A stretch of DNA of 64,000 nucleotides from Mesorhizobium plurifarium. Lineage in GTDB: Bacteria > Pseudomonadota > Alphaproteobacteria > Rhizobiales > Rhizobiaceae. Below, one piece after another: positions 25,974-35,142 of the stretch; position 1 is the first letter of the stretch; each line of letters starts with the position of its first letter. Where the stretch lies: contig CCNB01000012.1 of the NCBI GenBank assembly GCA_000824785.1, forward strand, positions 286-64,285, read 5' to 3'. Both the position numbers and the translations under genes were made by a program. The notes beneath the pieces are model-generated. The model was given only the letters and a program-made list of their open reading frames with translations, made no database searches and was not told the DNA's origin.

Positions 25974-27884
25974 GTGCGCCTCAAGGCCCTCCAAACGGCC
26001 CAATATCACTGGAATGCACCTCCGAACAGCAAGGCTATCCGCGGCGTGACGAAGCCCGGGAATTCGCCCGCGAATGGAGAAGCAGCCGGTTCGGTCCAGG
26101 GCTTGAGCACGATCGCCCGCATTACCCGGATGAATTTACGGCACCCGTGGCTGGTCACCGTGGCTATCGGCTCGACACTCGTTGCGGCATCGCTCCAATT
26201 GCTCATCCCCGAGCTCCTCGGCCAGGCCATCGACCAGACCCAGACAGCCATCGGCGGGGGTGTCAGCGGAGCGGCAGCGCAAGAGGGACTGCGGACCTCA
26301 GCGCTCCTGCTGCTTGCCACTAGCGTGCTGCGCGGCCTCTTCACGCTGGCTCAGAACTATCTTGCCGAAGCGGTCGGACATCAGGTCGCATATGAACTGC
26401 GGGTCGCTTTTTATGAGAAGATCCAGCGGCTCAGCTTTTCTTTTCACGACCAGGCGCATTCAGCCGATCTGATCACGATCGGCATGCTCGATCTGGAAGG
26501 CGTGCGTATATACTTCTCTGCCGCTCTGGTTCGCACCGTGCTGCTCGTCATTTTGATCGGGGTCGGCGCCCACATGCTGATCTCAATCAACCTGGTTCTT
26601 GGTCTCCTCGCGCTGAGCTTTGTGCCGGTCGTCGGATGGTGCTCATCAATCACACAGATCAAGCTGCGCGCCACCTGGCTTGACCTGCAGGAGCGGCTTT
26701 GCGTCCTCAGCCGTGTAATGGAAGAAAATCTCACCGGCATGCGGGTTGTCCGCGCGTTTGCAGCGCAGGCCCACGAGATGCTGAAGTTCGACCGCGCATC
26801 GAAGAGTGCGCTTGGCCTGATGCACGAACGGGCCGAGATTTACGTGCGCAATATTTCCGCGATGAATTTCTCGTTCTTTTTCGCCATGGGGTTGGTTCTG
26901 TGGATCGGCGGCAACAAAGTCATCGCAGGCGAAATCAGCGTCGGAAAACTTGCCACGTTCCTTTCCTTTATGACCATTCTCCAGATGCCGGTTCGCCAGA
27001 TAGGCTTGATAGTCGATGGCTTTGCCCGAGCCTCGACATGCGGTTCGCGCCTGTTCGGGTTACTCGACCTGGATATCGCGCTCAAGGACGCAGCAGACGC
27101 CAAACCGCTCGAAATCAGCGAGGGCACCTTGCGGTTCGAGGATGTTTCATTCGCCTATCCGGACGATGAGAACCGCCCAATTCTGAAGAATATCAGTTTT
27201 GAAGCCCGCAAGGGCGAAACCATTGCAATTGTCGGCCCGCCCGGCTCGGGCAAGTCGACGATAGCTCATCTGATCCCTCGTTTTTACGACGTCGCCAGCG
27301 GCGTCATCACGCTTGACGGCCAGGATATCCGCGAGGTCACCCTGGCGACGCTTCGCAGAGCCGTCGCGGTCGTGCAGCAGGATGCATTCATTTTCACCAC
27401 GACGATCGAAAACAACATCGCCTATGGCGATCCCTGGGCCAACGCACAGCGGATCGAGCGCGCGAGCGAGTCAGCTCAGCTTCACGACTACATTCTCCGG
27501 CTGCCAGCCGCTTACAAGACAGTGGTGCGTGAGCGCGGCGTATCCCTGTCGGGCGGCCAGCGTCAGCGCCTGGCGATCGCTCGCACGATGATGCTGCGCC
27601 CGTCGGTCATCATATTCGACGACTCGACTGCCGCGATTGATGCCGCCACAGAACAGCGCATTCGCTCCGCGATGCGGCACTTTGCCAAGCACCGCGTGAC
27701 CATCATCATCGGCCACCGGCTGAGTTCGCTCATGGATGCCGATGCAATCCTGTTTATCGAGAACGGCGAGATTATCGAGCGTGGCACTCATGAGGACCTT
27801 CTGGCGAAGGGCGGACGCTACAAGGCCCTCTACGATCTCCAAGCGCGCGCTTTTGATGACATGCCAACCAAGAGGGGGTGCTGA
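25974..27884 (+). CDS. ABC exporter half-transporter A (degenerate ATPase site)
   Basis: A type I exporter subunit of 636 residues: six predicted membrane helices (about 55-340) fused to an ATPase with Walker A GPPGSGKST and signature SLSGGQRQRLAIAR. Walker B is VIIFDDSTAAID, where the usual catalytic Glu is Asp. Together with the second subunit this fits a heterodimeric exporter with one degenerate site (BmrCD or TM287/288 type). GTG 25974 is used as start because of the nearby GGGGAGG, but the first 45 residues are not conserved, so a later start is possible. It is translationally coupled (ATGA) to the next gene. Confidence 0.88.
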   Translation: MRLKALQTAQYHWNAPPNSKAIRGVTKPGNSPANGEAAGSVQGLSTIARITRMNLRHPWLVTVAIGSTLVAASLQLLIPELLGQAIDQTQTAIGGGVSGAAAQEGLRTSALLLLATSVLRGLFTLAQNYLAEAVGHQVAYELRVAFYEKIQRLSFSFHDQAHSADLITIGMLDLEGVRIYFSAALVRTVLLVILIGVGAHMLISINLVLGLLALSFVPVVGWCSSITQIKLRATWLDLQERLCVLSRVMEENLTGMRVVRAFAAQAHEMLKFDRASKSALGLMHERAEIYVRNISAMNFSFFFAMGLVLWIGGNKVIAGEISVGKLATFLSFMTILQMPVRQIGLIVDGFARASTCGSRLFGLLDLDIALKDAADAKPLEISEGTLRFEDVSFAYPDDENRPILKNISFEARKGETIAIVGPPGSGKSTIAHLIPRFYDVASGVITLDGQDIREVTLATLRRAVAVVQQDAFIFTTTIENNIAYGDPWANAQRIERASESAQLHDYILRLPAAYKTVVRERGVSLSGGQRQRLAIARTMMLRPSVIIFDDSTAAIDAATEQRIRSAMRHFAKHRVTIIIGHRLSSLMDADAILFIENGEIIERGTHEDLLAKGGRYKALYDLQARAFDDMPTKRGC

Positions 27885-29842
27885 TGCTCCACGGTAGCGA
27901 AGTCGAGGCGGAGCGCGACGACGCCCGCGACGACCGGCGTCCGCCCCATGCGGTCGTCGGTTCGCATCGCATCGAAGAGGAGATGTTCGGGCAGGCGTTT
28001 GACAAGAATATTGTCCGACGCATTTGGGGGTTCGTGCGGCCCTACCGCACCAATTTGATAGTCTCGGTTGCCGCGATGTTGATACTCACCGGCACGCAGC
28101 TTCTCGTCCCGCTGATCATCCGCTTTGCCATCAACCACGGCATGCAGCCTGGAAGTGGCGATCGTTCGGCCCTGCTCGCAGCCGCCTGCGCCTTCCTTTT
28201 CACCATCTCGGTCAATTTCGGCGCCAGCTACACGCAAGAGATCGTGATCTACAAAATGGCGGAGACAGTTCTGTTCGATATTCGGCGCGCCACGTTCGGC
28301 CATCTGCAGGAAGTGGCGCTTTCCTTTATGGACAAGACAGAGGTGGGACGGCTGATGTCGCGTCTGCAGGGCGACGTCAATTCCATGCAGGAATTCCTCG
28401 AAACCTCGGTGTTTTGCCTGGGCGACATCATTCTTGTCTTTGGCATCGTCTTCGTCATGCTGTGGATCGATGTTCGCTTGGGGATCCTTACGTTTTCACT
28501 GGTGCCTGTTCTCTTCATCGTGCGCATCTTCTGGCTGCCGCGCGGCCGCGGTGCCTTCATGGCTGCCAATGAGGCCAATTCGGTTTCCAACGGCGCGCTG
28601 GCCGAAGCCATTCATGGCGTTAGGGCAGTGCAGTCCATGGACCGGCAGCAGGTCAATTTGATGCTTTATGACGACAAAGCCCGTGCCAATCTCAAGACAC
28701 ATCTGACCGCCGCCAAATACGCCCAGATCATGGTGCCGATCGTCGATAGCCTGACGGGCGTTGCCATGGCTGTCGTCATCGTCGTCGGCGGCTCAATGGT
28801 CATGAGTGATCGCATCGATGTGGGTGTGATGGTCGCGTTCCTCTTCTACATCCAGCGCTTCTTCGATCCGATCCGCTCCCTCACCTTGCAATATTCGATC
28901 ATGCAAAGGGCGATGGCGTCGGGAAAGCGACTGACCGACGTTCTTGACGTCAAGATTGAGGTCCAGGACAAACCGAATGCCACGGTGCTTTCGCCCGAGA
29001 TGGACGGCTCGATCGAGTTCAGGAACGTTACTTTCGGATACGATCCCAAGCATCCGGTATTGAAGAACGTGTCGTTTCGGGTCAATCCCGGCGAAACCGT
29101 CGCCCTGGTGGGGCCGACGGGTTCAGGTAAATCGAGTGCAATGGCCCTCGTCCACCGCTTTTATGATGTCCAGGAGGGCCAGGTGCTGGTCGGCGGGTAT
29201 GATGTGCGCGATCTCACCCAGAAATCACTTGGCCGTCAGATCGCCATGGTGCTTCAGGAGCCGTTCCTTTTTACCGGCACGATTTTCGAGAACATCCGCT
29301 ACCACAAGGCTGAAGCCACGCGGGAAGAGGTTATCGAGGCCGCTATGGCGGTCGGCGCGCACAGCTTCATTGTGCGCCTTCCTGGTGGATACGATGCCGA
29401 TCTATGTGAAGGTGGCGGCAATCTCTCGCTGGGCCAGCGCCAGCTTATCAGCTTTGCCCGTGCGCTTGTCGCAAACACCAAGATTCTGGTACTCGACGAA
29501 GCAACCGCCAATATCGATAGCTATACGGAAATGCTGATTCAGAAGGCTATGGTCAGGCTCCTCGAAGGCCGCACTGGCCTCGTCATCGCCCATCGCCTTG
29601 CCACAGTCCGAGGTGCCGACCGTCTTATCGTTCTTCAGAATGGCAAAGTCGCCGAATCCGGCAAGCACGACCAGTTGATCGAAATGGGCGGTCTCTATTC
29701 CAAACTCTACAGGCTCAACCACGCCTCGTTCGACGACACGCCCGATGAGCAACTCGACACCTCCCAAGCAGCGGGCTACAGATCTGAGGCGCGAAGTTCT
29801 GAGGAGCCGGCGCATTGGTGCAAGCGCTTTGCCGAACGGTGA
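27884..29842 (+). CDS. ABC exporter half-transporter B (canonical ATPase site)
   Basis: The 652-residue partner has a charged N-terminus, a six-helix membrane domain starting near FVRPYRTNLIVSVAAMLIL, and an ATPase with Walker A GPTGSGKSS, signature NLSLGQRQLISFARAL and Walker B ILVLDEATANID with the catalytic Glu. The signature LSLGQ differs from the usual LSGGQ. Its ATG overlaps the stop of subunit A, so one heterodimer per transcript is likely. The substrate is unknown. It sits downstream of nifB-fixU and a SIR2-like gene. Confidence 0.9.
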   Translation: MLHGSEVEAERDDARDDRRPPHAVVGSHRIEEEMFGQAFDKNIVRRIWGFVRPYRTNLIVSVAAMLILTGTQLLVPLIIRFAINHGMQPGSGDRSALLAAACAFLFTISVNFGASYTQEIVIYKMAETVLFDIRRATFGHLQEVALSFMDKTEVGRLMSRLQGDVNSMQEFLETSVFCLGDIILVFGIVFVMLWIDVRLGILTFSLVPVLFIVRIFWLPRGRGAFMAANEANSVSNGALAEAIHGVRAVQSMDRQQVNLMLYDDKARANLKTHLTAAKYAQIMVPIVDSLTGVAMAVVIVVGGSMVMSDRIDVGVMVAFLFYIQRFFDPIRSLTLQYSIMQRAMASGKRLTDVLDVKIEVQDKPNATVLSPEMDGSIEFRNVTFGYDPKHPVLKNVSFRVNPGETVALVGPTGSGKSSAMALVHRFYDVQEGQVLVGGYDVRDLTQKSLGRQIAMVLQEPFLFTGTIFENIRYHKAEATREEVIEAAMAVGAHSFIVRLPGGYDADLCEGGGNLSLGQRQLISFARALVANTKILVLDEATANIDSYTEMLIQKAMVRLLEGRTGLVIAHRLATVRGADRLIVLQNGKVAESGKHDQLIEMGGLYSKLYRLNHASFDDTPDEQLDTSQAAGYRSEARSSEEPAHWCKRFAER

Positions 29843-30210
29843 TAGTCGACGCGTCGCCGGCTTTGCCCAAGCAGATCGAGCGCCTGTGCGATGTCGAGAT
29901 CGCCATCACCCATGACGGGCATTTGATTTTCCCGAAAAAGGCTCGCGACGGGTCCCGTGCTTCTTGTCCAAGCCTCGCGGCGTCTCAGAAAAGCACGCCT
30001 CATAGACTTGCTGAAGCCCGACGAGGATCGCTTATTCATTGGTGTAGCATAGATCGTCGAAATCTGACCGGGCGTTAGCCTCATGGACGAAGCCGAGAAA
30101 CGCTACGCGCTTGGCGCATAGCTGGCCCAAGATCTGCTCCATCGTCTTGAGCAAACGGGGGCTTCCGGCGCCGCCTTATCTTGAGCCAAGTTATTGGTTT
30201 CCGGTTTCGC
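29843..30210. other. Intergenic region between convergent exporter genes
   Basis: Open frames exist on both strands but none has a ribosome site or known family features. It separates the plus-strand ABC exporter from the minus-strand MFS gene, so it should hold the terminators of both. I could not point to a clear hairpin. Confidence 0.35.
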
Positions 30211-31839
30211 TCAAGTCCTGTCGAAATGAGGCCGGAGCGGCATATCGTCATGTACGCTCACGGTTTGCCGTTCGATCTTGTGGTGAATTTTGGGCGGGCA
30301 GTCGCCACAGTGCAGGGCTTCAAGGCGCGCAATGATTTCGGCGTCATCTTGGGTCTGCCTCTTGTTGTGGCGAACATACTCGACCCAAGTTGGCACATGA
30401 TAACACTCGGTCCACAGTTCGGGCTTTTCCAGGTCACGCAGCAGCGCCCATTGCCTGGCGCCATCTCGCAGTCGCGCTTTTCGCCATGATGTCATCACAT
30501 TGAGAAATTCTGGAACGTCTTTCTGGTGAATACGATAATCGACCATTATCATGATCGGACCGCTTCGTGGTCGCAGGTCAAGCTGCAGGGTTGGTTCGCA
30601 AAACGTGTTGGTCGGATCGAGTTTGAGCGTTTCAAGATCCGGAAGACGAAAAATAACGCCGAGCAGTCCGCCAAGTACAAGAACCGAGCTTGCGATGAGC
30701 AAGGTTCCCGAAACGCCTTGCAGATCCGCTAACTGGCCCCAGAGCCAGCTTCCCGCTGCCATGCCGCCATATGCGGCCGTCTGATAGAGAGAGAGGGCTC
30801 GTCCCACCACCCACCGAGGCGCCGAAAGCTGAACTGTGACGTTAAACAGCGTGAATGACTGGACCCATGCCGCACCGGCTGGCATGACGAGGAGGCAGCT
30901 CAGCCAAACGTGCTCGCTCCACGACACAAGCAAGCAGCTGATCGCCAGTGTAAAGAACGCACCGCGGACGACCCCTTCGTTGGAGAGAATTTCGCGGGCG
31001 CGTCCGATGAGGAGCGCGCCACAAATCGCTCCCAGACCGAAAAAGCCAAGCATCACTCCGTAGGTGACCGCAGTGCCCTTAACCTGTTCGCGAACAACCA
31101 ACGGCAGGAGAGCCAAAATGACGACTGCGGCGAGGCCGAAAATGAAACTCCGGCACATCAGTTTGAGAAGGTTTGGCGACATAAGCACATAGCGAAATCC
31201 TGCCGCCATCGCGCTTCCGAAAGCCTCCCGCGGCAGCGCTCGTCGCGCCGGTACAGTTTTCCAACGTAACAGCGCGGCGATCAGGGCGACATAGCAAAAT
31301 ACATTGAAGAGAAACGCGAAGGCCGCCCCGGCGGTCGCCACGATTATGCCGCCAATCGCCGGTCCGATGCTGCGCATGAGATTGTAGCTCATGCCGTTGA
31401 GCGCAACTGCGCTTGGGAGGTCTTCGCGAGGCAGGATGTCTCCCATCGAGGCTTGCCACGACGGATCGTGCAATGCCCAACCACAGCCGATCAGGAACGT
31501 GAGACCCAGAAGGGTCCCGGGTGTGATTTCCCCTGTGTAGGTCAAGAGCGCCAGGGACGCTGATACGCAAACCATCAGCAGTTGCGCCATTAGCATGATC
31601 CGGCGACGGTCAAAGTTATCCGCAAGCGCTCCGGCTGCGAGCGAGAAGATCATGTAGGGCAAGGTGGTCGATGCCTGTACGAGCGCCACCATTCCATGGG
31701 AGCTGGCTATACTCGTCATCAGCCACGCAGCCGCCACACCTTCGACTAGCGTCCCCAGATTCGAAACAAGGGCCGCCGACCACAGAGAACGGAATGTCTT
31801 GTGCTGAAAGGGTACGAGTGGAGATGTTCTCTTCGCCAT
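30211..31839 (-). CDS. MFS_3-family exporter with C-terminal cytoplasmic domain
   Basis: This 542-residue protein has a 12-helix major facilitator domain (about 1-405) beginning FQHKTFRSLWSAALVSNLGT, with GALADNFDRRRIM between helices 2 and 3. It then has a soluble tail of about 130 residues containing VDYRIHQKDVPEFLNVM and HVPTWVEYVRHNKRQTQDD, resembling an ABM-like domain. This layout marks the MFS_3 family (EntS-like exporters). Start ATG 31839. A 16-bp palindrome 81-120 bp upstream may be an operator. The substrate is unknown. Confidence 0.88.
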   Translation of the reverse strand: MAKRTSPLVPFQHKTFRSLWSAALVSNLGTLVEGVAAAWLMTSIASSHGMVALVQASTTLPYMIFSLAAGALADNFDRRRIMLMAQLLMVCVSASLALLTYTGEITPGTLLGLTFLIGCGWALHDPSWQASMGDILPREDLPSAVALNGMSYNLMRSIGPAIGGIIVATAGAAFAFLFNVFCYVALIAALLRWKTVPARRALPREAFGSAMAAGFRYVLMSPNLLKLMCRSFIFGLAAVVILALLPLVVREQVKGTAVTYGVMLGFFGLGAICGALLIGRAREILSNEGVVRGAFFTLAISCLLVSWSEHVWLSCLLVMPAGAAWVQSFTLFNVTVQLSAPRWVVGRALSLYQTAAYGGMAAGSWLWGQLADLQGVSGTLLIASSVLVLGGLLGVIFRLPDLETLKLDPTNTFCEPTLQLDLRPRSGPIMIMVDYRIHQKDVPEFLNVMTSWRKARLRDGARQWALLRDLEKPELWTECYHVPTWVEYVRHNKRQTQDDAEIIARLEALHCGDCPPKIHHKIERQTVSVHDDMPLRPHFDRT

Positions 31840-31919
31840 TGTGGGAAACTTCGGAATCGACCGCGGGGCTGGCTCTCTTCAGCTCACTCAACCATGGCCT
31901 CGCGGCTCAAGCCAAGCCG

Positions 31920-31959
31920 CCACAACTATCTGCCTGCTAACCCAGGTAGATAGTTGTGG
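31920..31959. promoter_or_regulatory. Large inverted repeat upstream of MFS_3 exporter
   Basis: Two 16-base arms (CCACAACTATCTGCCT and AGGTAGATAGTTGTGG) pair at 15 of 16 positions around an 8-base loop. It lies upstream of the exporter on the opposite strand and far before the SyrB-like gene. An operator for a TetR- or MarR-type repressor is one reading; a transcription terminator is less likely since no T-tract follows. Confidence 0.5.
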
Positions 31960-32307
31960 GCAGACGCTAAAGGGATAGCGAGGTCCGGCGTTATCATCCG
32001 CTGGCGAGTTCTTCAGGCGCACTGAACTCAATCGAGATGCAGCAGTTTTTCAATTTCAAGAAGAGTTCCCGAGTTCCCCGACGGCAAGATGCGACATTTG
32101 ATCCGATACTGCATCGCCTTGCAGCTTCGGACGCTCAAGCGTTCCTCGCGCGCAGGCCTGAGTTTGGCCCGCTTGCGAACACTGGCGCGACCCGGTGTCA
32201 CTTGCTCGTCGAGGGACTTTTACGATAAAGCTCCGCGTGAACCGGAAGCGCCAGGATTTCCGAGCGGCGACTTCATTCTTTTATTCGTTTCTCATCAGGA
32301 AGGAACT
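31960..32307 (+). other. Intergenic leader before SyrB-like gene
   Basis: The stretch contains an in-frame upward extension of the SyrB-like gene from 32089 but with no ribosome site or conserved residues. I treat it as non-coding leader. No nod box or -24/-12 promoter was found. Confidence 0.35.
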
Positions 32308-32994
32308 ATGAGGCGGCAAACGCGACCATTCATAGTGGAAGTCAAACAGAAGCGCCGTTATCAAAAAACCGCCCGTTCCATCTGGGGCGATTTCGACATC
32401 GCCGCGGCGATGGGCGAAACTTCAGAGGAACTCCAGAAGATTCAACCGTCAAATCGTCAGCTTATTGACTCTACTGTCGTGGCCATTGATGCTGAACCTT
32501 TGCACAAACCGCAAATGGAGAATTTCATGGCAAATCGCCTGGAAACCGAAACAGCAGTAATTCCTACCGAACCTGCGGCCGAAGCGGAAACGTCAAAATT
32601 GAGGGCGAGAACACCGAGGTCGAGGAAGCCAAAGGCCGAGCCGATTGCGCCTGGCCGCAAGAACGGCGCCAAGTCGACATCCGCGACCACTGAAGCACCG
32701 CCATCGGCACGGACAGGCCGCAAGGTCTACTCCGCAAAGGAGCGCGGCCAGAAGCTCGCTCAGATCGAGACGTTGATAGGCGGCGGCGCCACTCTCAAGG
32801 GCGCGGTGAAGCAGGCCGGCATCTCGGAACAGACATATTATCTTTGGAAGAAAGCGGCGACGCCTGCAGCGGACAGCGACGAGCTGAAGGATCTCGTCGC
32901 GCTCGAGGAAGAAAACAAGCGGCTGCGGAGCCTGCTTGCGGATCGTCTGCGCAAGGAAAATGCGGAACTGAAGAAAAGGCTTGGGCTGGATTAA
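32308..32994 (+). CDS. SyrB-like transcriptional regulator
   Basis: A 228-residue protein whose C-terminal half matches SyrB of Sinorhizobium meliloti and related regulators: YSAKERGQKLAQIETLIGGG, ATLKGAVKQAGISEQTYYLW (an IS3 OrfA-like helix-turn-helix) and a leucine-rich coiled coil EEENKRLRSLLADRLRKENA. The N-terminus MRRQTRPFIVEVKQKRRYQK is a basic segment, with a Pro/Ala/Lys linker in the middle. SyrB affects the SyrM-NodD3 circuit in S. meliloti. The ATG at 32308 follows AGGAAGGA with good spacing. It may derive from a transposase OrfA, which is inference. Confidence 0.75.
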   Translation: MRRQTRPFIVEVKQKRRYQKTARSIWGDFDIAAAMGETSEELQKIQPSNRQLIDSTVVAIDAEPLHKPQMENFMANRLETETAVIPTEPAAEAETSKLRARTPRSRKPKAEPIAPGRKNGAKSTSATTEAPPSARTGRKVYSAKERGQKLAQIETLIGGGATLKGAVKQAGISEQTYYLWKKAATPAADSDELKDLVALEEENKRLRSLLADRLRKENAELKKRLGLD

Positions 32995-33302
32995 TCCAGC
33001 CTGAGCTTGCGGCTTCCCATATCGGCGCGCGCTGCCAGGCGATGTCGTGCTGCCTTTTGCTGCGTTGCGGTGAACGACCGGATTGGGCGACTAGGTTCAC
33101 CGTTCATCGGCGGCGGCCAGAACGAACGACATTGTCGAAGCGGCCAATTTTGCGGCAGTAGACCGGTGACGATCCAGTTCCTCCCGAGGATGAATTGCCG
33201 CCTTTTCCTCTTGAAGCGTCATCGGGCTGACAACACATTCTGCAATGGTCGGCGGGAGGCTCGCCTCGCAAGTTGGCTGTTCAGCAGGTCGGGAGGAAGG
33301 AA
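32995..33302 (+). other. Intergenic region between SyrB-like and DUF982 genes
   Basis: No gene, RNA or promoter motif was recognised. It ends in a strong GGAGGAAGGAA ribosome site for the next gene. Confidence 0.35.
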
Positions 33303-33605
33303 ATGAAGGCGCAGGCCTTCGGTAGTCCTATTTTCGTGAAGTGTGCCGCTTATGTCGTGCAAGAGATTACGAACCTCGAGGACGCCATCGATTTTCTCGA
33401 TGAGTGGCCCGAAGATCGCAGGGACCTGATCCACGAGACTGCCCTTAAAGCATGCTGTGACGCTTATGATGGGAACAAGCCCTTAAGCGCAGCCCGCGCT
33501 GCCTTTTACGGCTTTGCGAAACGGGCCGCCATATTGGAAGATCCAACCTCGGCGATGCAGTGGATTGCCGCCTGCAAGACGGGCGGTGGCAAACGGTCTG
33601 TGTGA
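33303..33605 (+). CDS. DUF982 domain protein
   Basis: A 100-residue protein of the DUF982 family, which is largely confined to Rhizobiales and often occurs on symbiotic replicons. Typical segments are VQEITNLEDAIDFLDEWPED and HETALKACCDAYDGNKPLSA with RAAFYGFAKRAAIL. The ATG at 33303 follows GGAGGAAGGAA. Function is unknown. It stands alone between the SyrB-like gene and a convergent flavin enzyme gene. Confidence 0.85.
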   Translation: MKAQAFGSPIFVKCAAYVVQEITNLEDAIDFLDEWPEDRRDLIHETALKACCDAYDGNKPLSAARAAFYGFAKRAAILEDPTSAMQWIAACKTGGGKRSV

Positions 33606-33837
33606 ACAGCGACGTTGAGCGAGGGGGCTGGAACGCGGGGCAATGTGGTCCCGTGAAGGATTGCGTCCCAGAAAACCAGTTCAAATCATCGTCCGGAAAC
33701 GGCATCCGACCTAGGCAGGCATAGCGATGCCAATCCCCCGTAGACCGCGCGCTGCAAGGCTATCGTCTGGCAGCGGGCTAGTTGCTGGTAAACGCTGCGG
33801 GCAACTCCTTCGAGCCGCCCTACGCACGGATTCCTGG

Positions 33838-34866
33838 TCAGGCAAATCGGGTCATGATTTCAGAATGAATCATCACTGCAGTGTACAGAGACGCTTCCAA
33901 TGGCAAATCCCCAAACGCGAGCTGGCAAAGAAGATAGTTGGCCCCGGCCACTTCCAACTGACCGAGAATAGCGTCCCGCACAAAAGCTGCCGTTCCCGCT
34001 ATGCACAGTTCGCTTTCAATCGCCGCTTCGAAGGTCAGCGGCAGGTTTGGTGGAGTCGGAATGCCATTGAGCTCGTAAAGAAACTTGAAGCTCTTGATCC
34101 ATGTTTCATAAGCAGGTGCCGCGATCGAATAGGCATGCGTGTCAGAACGCCCAATCACGATCATGCGCAGCAATCCCAGCAACGGCGACGGATTACTTTT
34201 GTCAGTGATTTCCTCCCGCTTGGAACGGAAGGCGTCGGTAACTTTGCGGACGCAGGAGCTATGTCCTACGCACGCGAGATTTGCGCCATTCGCGGCTGCC
34301 CAACTTGCCGATTCGGGTCGATTGGTGGCGACCCATATCGGAAGACGCGGGCGCTGATGGGGTCTAAGCGTCAAGGGAACTCTATTCAGCTTAAAGTGGC
34401 GGCCCCTATAGGATAACTTCCCGCCTTTCATGGCGGCGATTACGATTTCGCTAGCCTCCGAATAACGGCCTGGCACTGCGTCCGCGCCAATCCCAAAATA
34501 ATTTAATTCGGCTGGGAGAAAGCCTCGCCCTATACCGAGCTCCACCCTACCACCGCTCAACTGGTCAAGTATACAGATCTCTTCGAACGCCCGAAGTGGA
34601 TGGTAGAGGGTTAAGAGCATCACCAGGGGACCCACACGCAGTTGGCGGGTGCACTGTGCGACGCTCGATAGGAAGAGATTTGGCGACGCACCCCTCCTAT
34701 GGAGAGTGCAGTGGTGCTCTGCGAGATGATATGCATAAAAGCCAAGGTGATCGCAGGCCTCCGCCAGCTTGAGGCGATCGGCGTATTGTAGGCCGATGTC
34801 GCGACCGTCCTCATCCAAGTGATCGAAGATTCCGAAATTCGGCTTCGAAGGTAAGACGTTTTTCAC
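33838..34866 (-). CDS. LLM-class flavin-dependent oxidoreductase
   Basis: A second luciferase-like monooxygenase of 342 residues. It has FYAYHLAEHHCTLHR near residue 45, GGRVELGIGRGFLPAELNYF near 105 and LPIWVATNRPESASWAAAN, all family features. The start is GTG at 34866 with GGGAG about 10 bases before it. It differs clearly from the LLM protein near nifQ and has no operon partner: the upstream region is A+T-rich and the next gene (dctA) is 276 bp away on the same strand. Substrate unknown. Confidence 0.85.
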   Translation of the reverse strand: MKNVLPSKPNFGIFDHLDEDGRDIGLQYADRLKLAEACDHLGFYAYHLAEHHCTLHRRGASPNLFLSSVAQCTRQLRVGPLVMLLTLYHPLRAFEEICILDQLSGGRVELGIGRGFLPAELNYFGIGADAVPGRYSEASEIVIAAMKGGKLSYRGRHFKLNRVPLTLRPHQRPRLPIWVATNRPESASWAAANGANLACVGHSSCVRKVTDAFRSKREEITDKSNPSPLLGLLRMIVIGRSDTHAYSIAAPAYETWIKSFKFLYELNGIPTPPNLPLTFEAAIESELCIAGTAAFVRDAILGQLEVAGANYLLCQLAFGDLPLEASLYTAVMIHSEIMTRFA

Positions 34867-35142
34867 TCTGTTGTCTCCCGATTTGACGCGGAAGGTCCTT
34901 ACTTCAGACGAAGCTAGAAGCGATCAAAACAACGGCATATTTTTGCGAGCAACCGCTTTCTGCGGGGATATAAATATGGTTTCTACAGGCAGACTGGATT
35001 CTACATACTTCTTTGGTATTTATAATATCTACGACATCTCAGGCAGCAGTATATCCACTTGCTCTTGTGCCTATGCTTACTCTTACGTGTTGTAGGTGAG
35101 TTCTCGCTGGTATTTAACCGGCTTTCGGCGCGTTTGTTTTCA

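Noticed and set aside
34921..34965. Nod-box-like stretch (ATCAAAACAACGGCATATTTT)
   Set aside because: The 3' core is partly similar but shifted by two bases and the 5' ATCCAY...GATG half is absent; unlikely to bind NodD.
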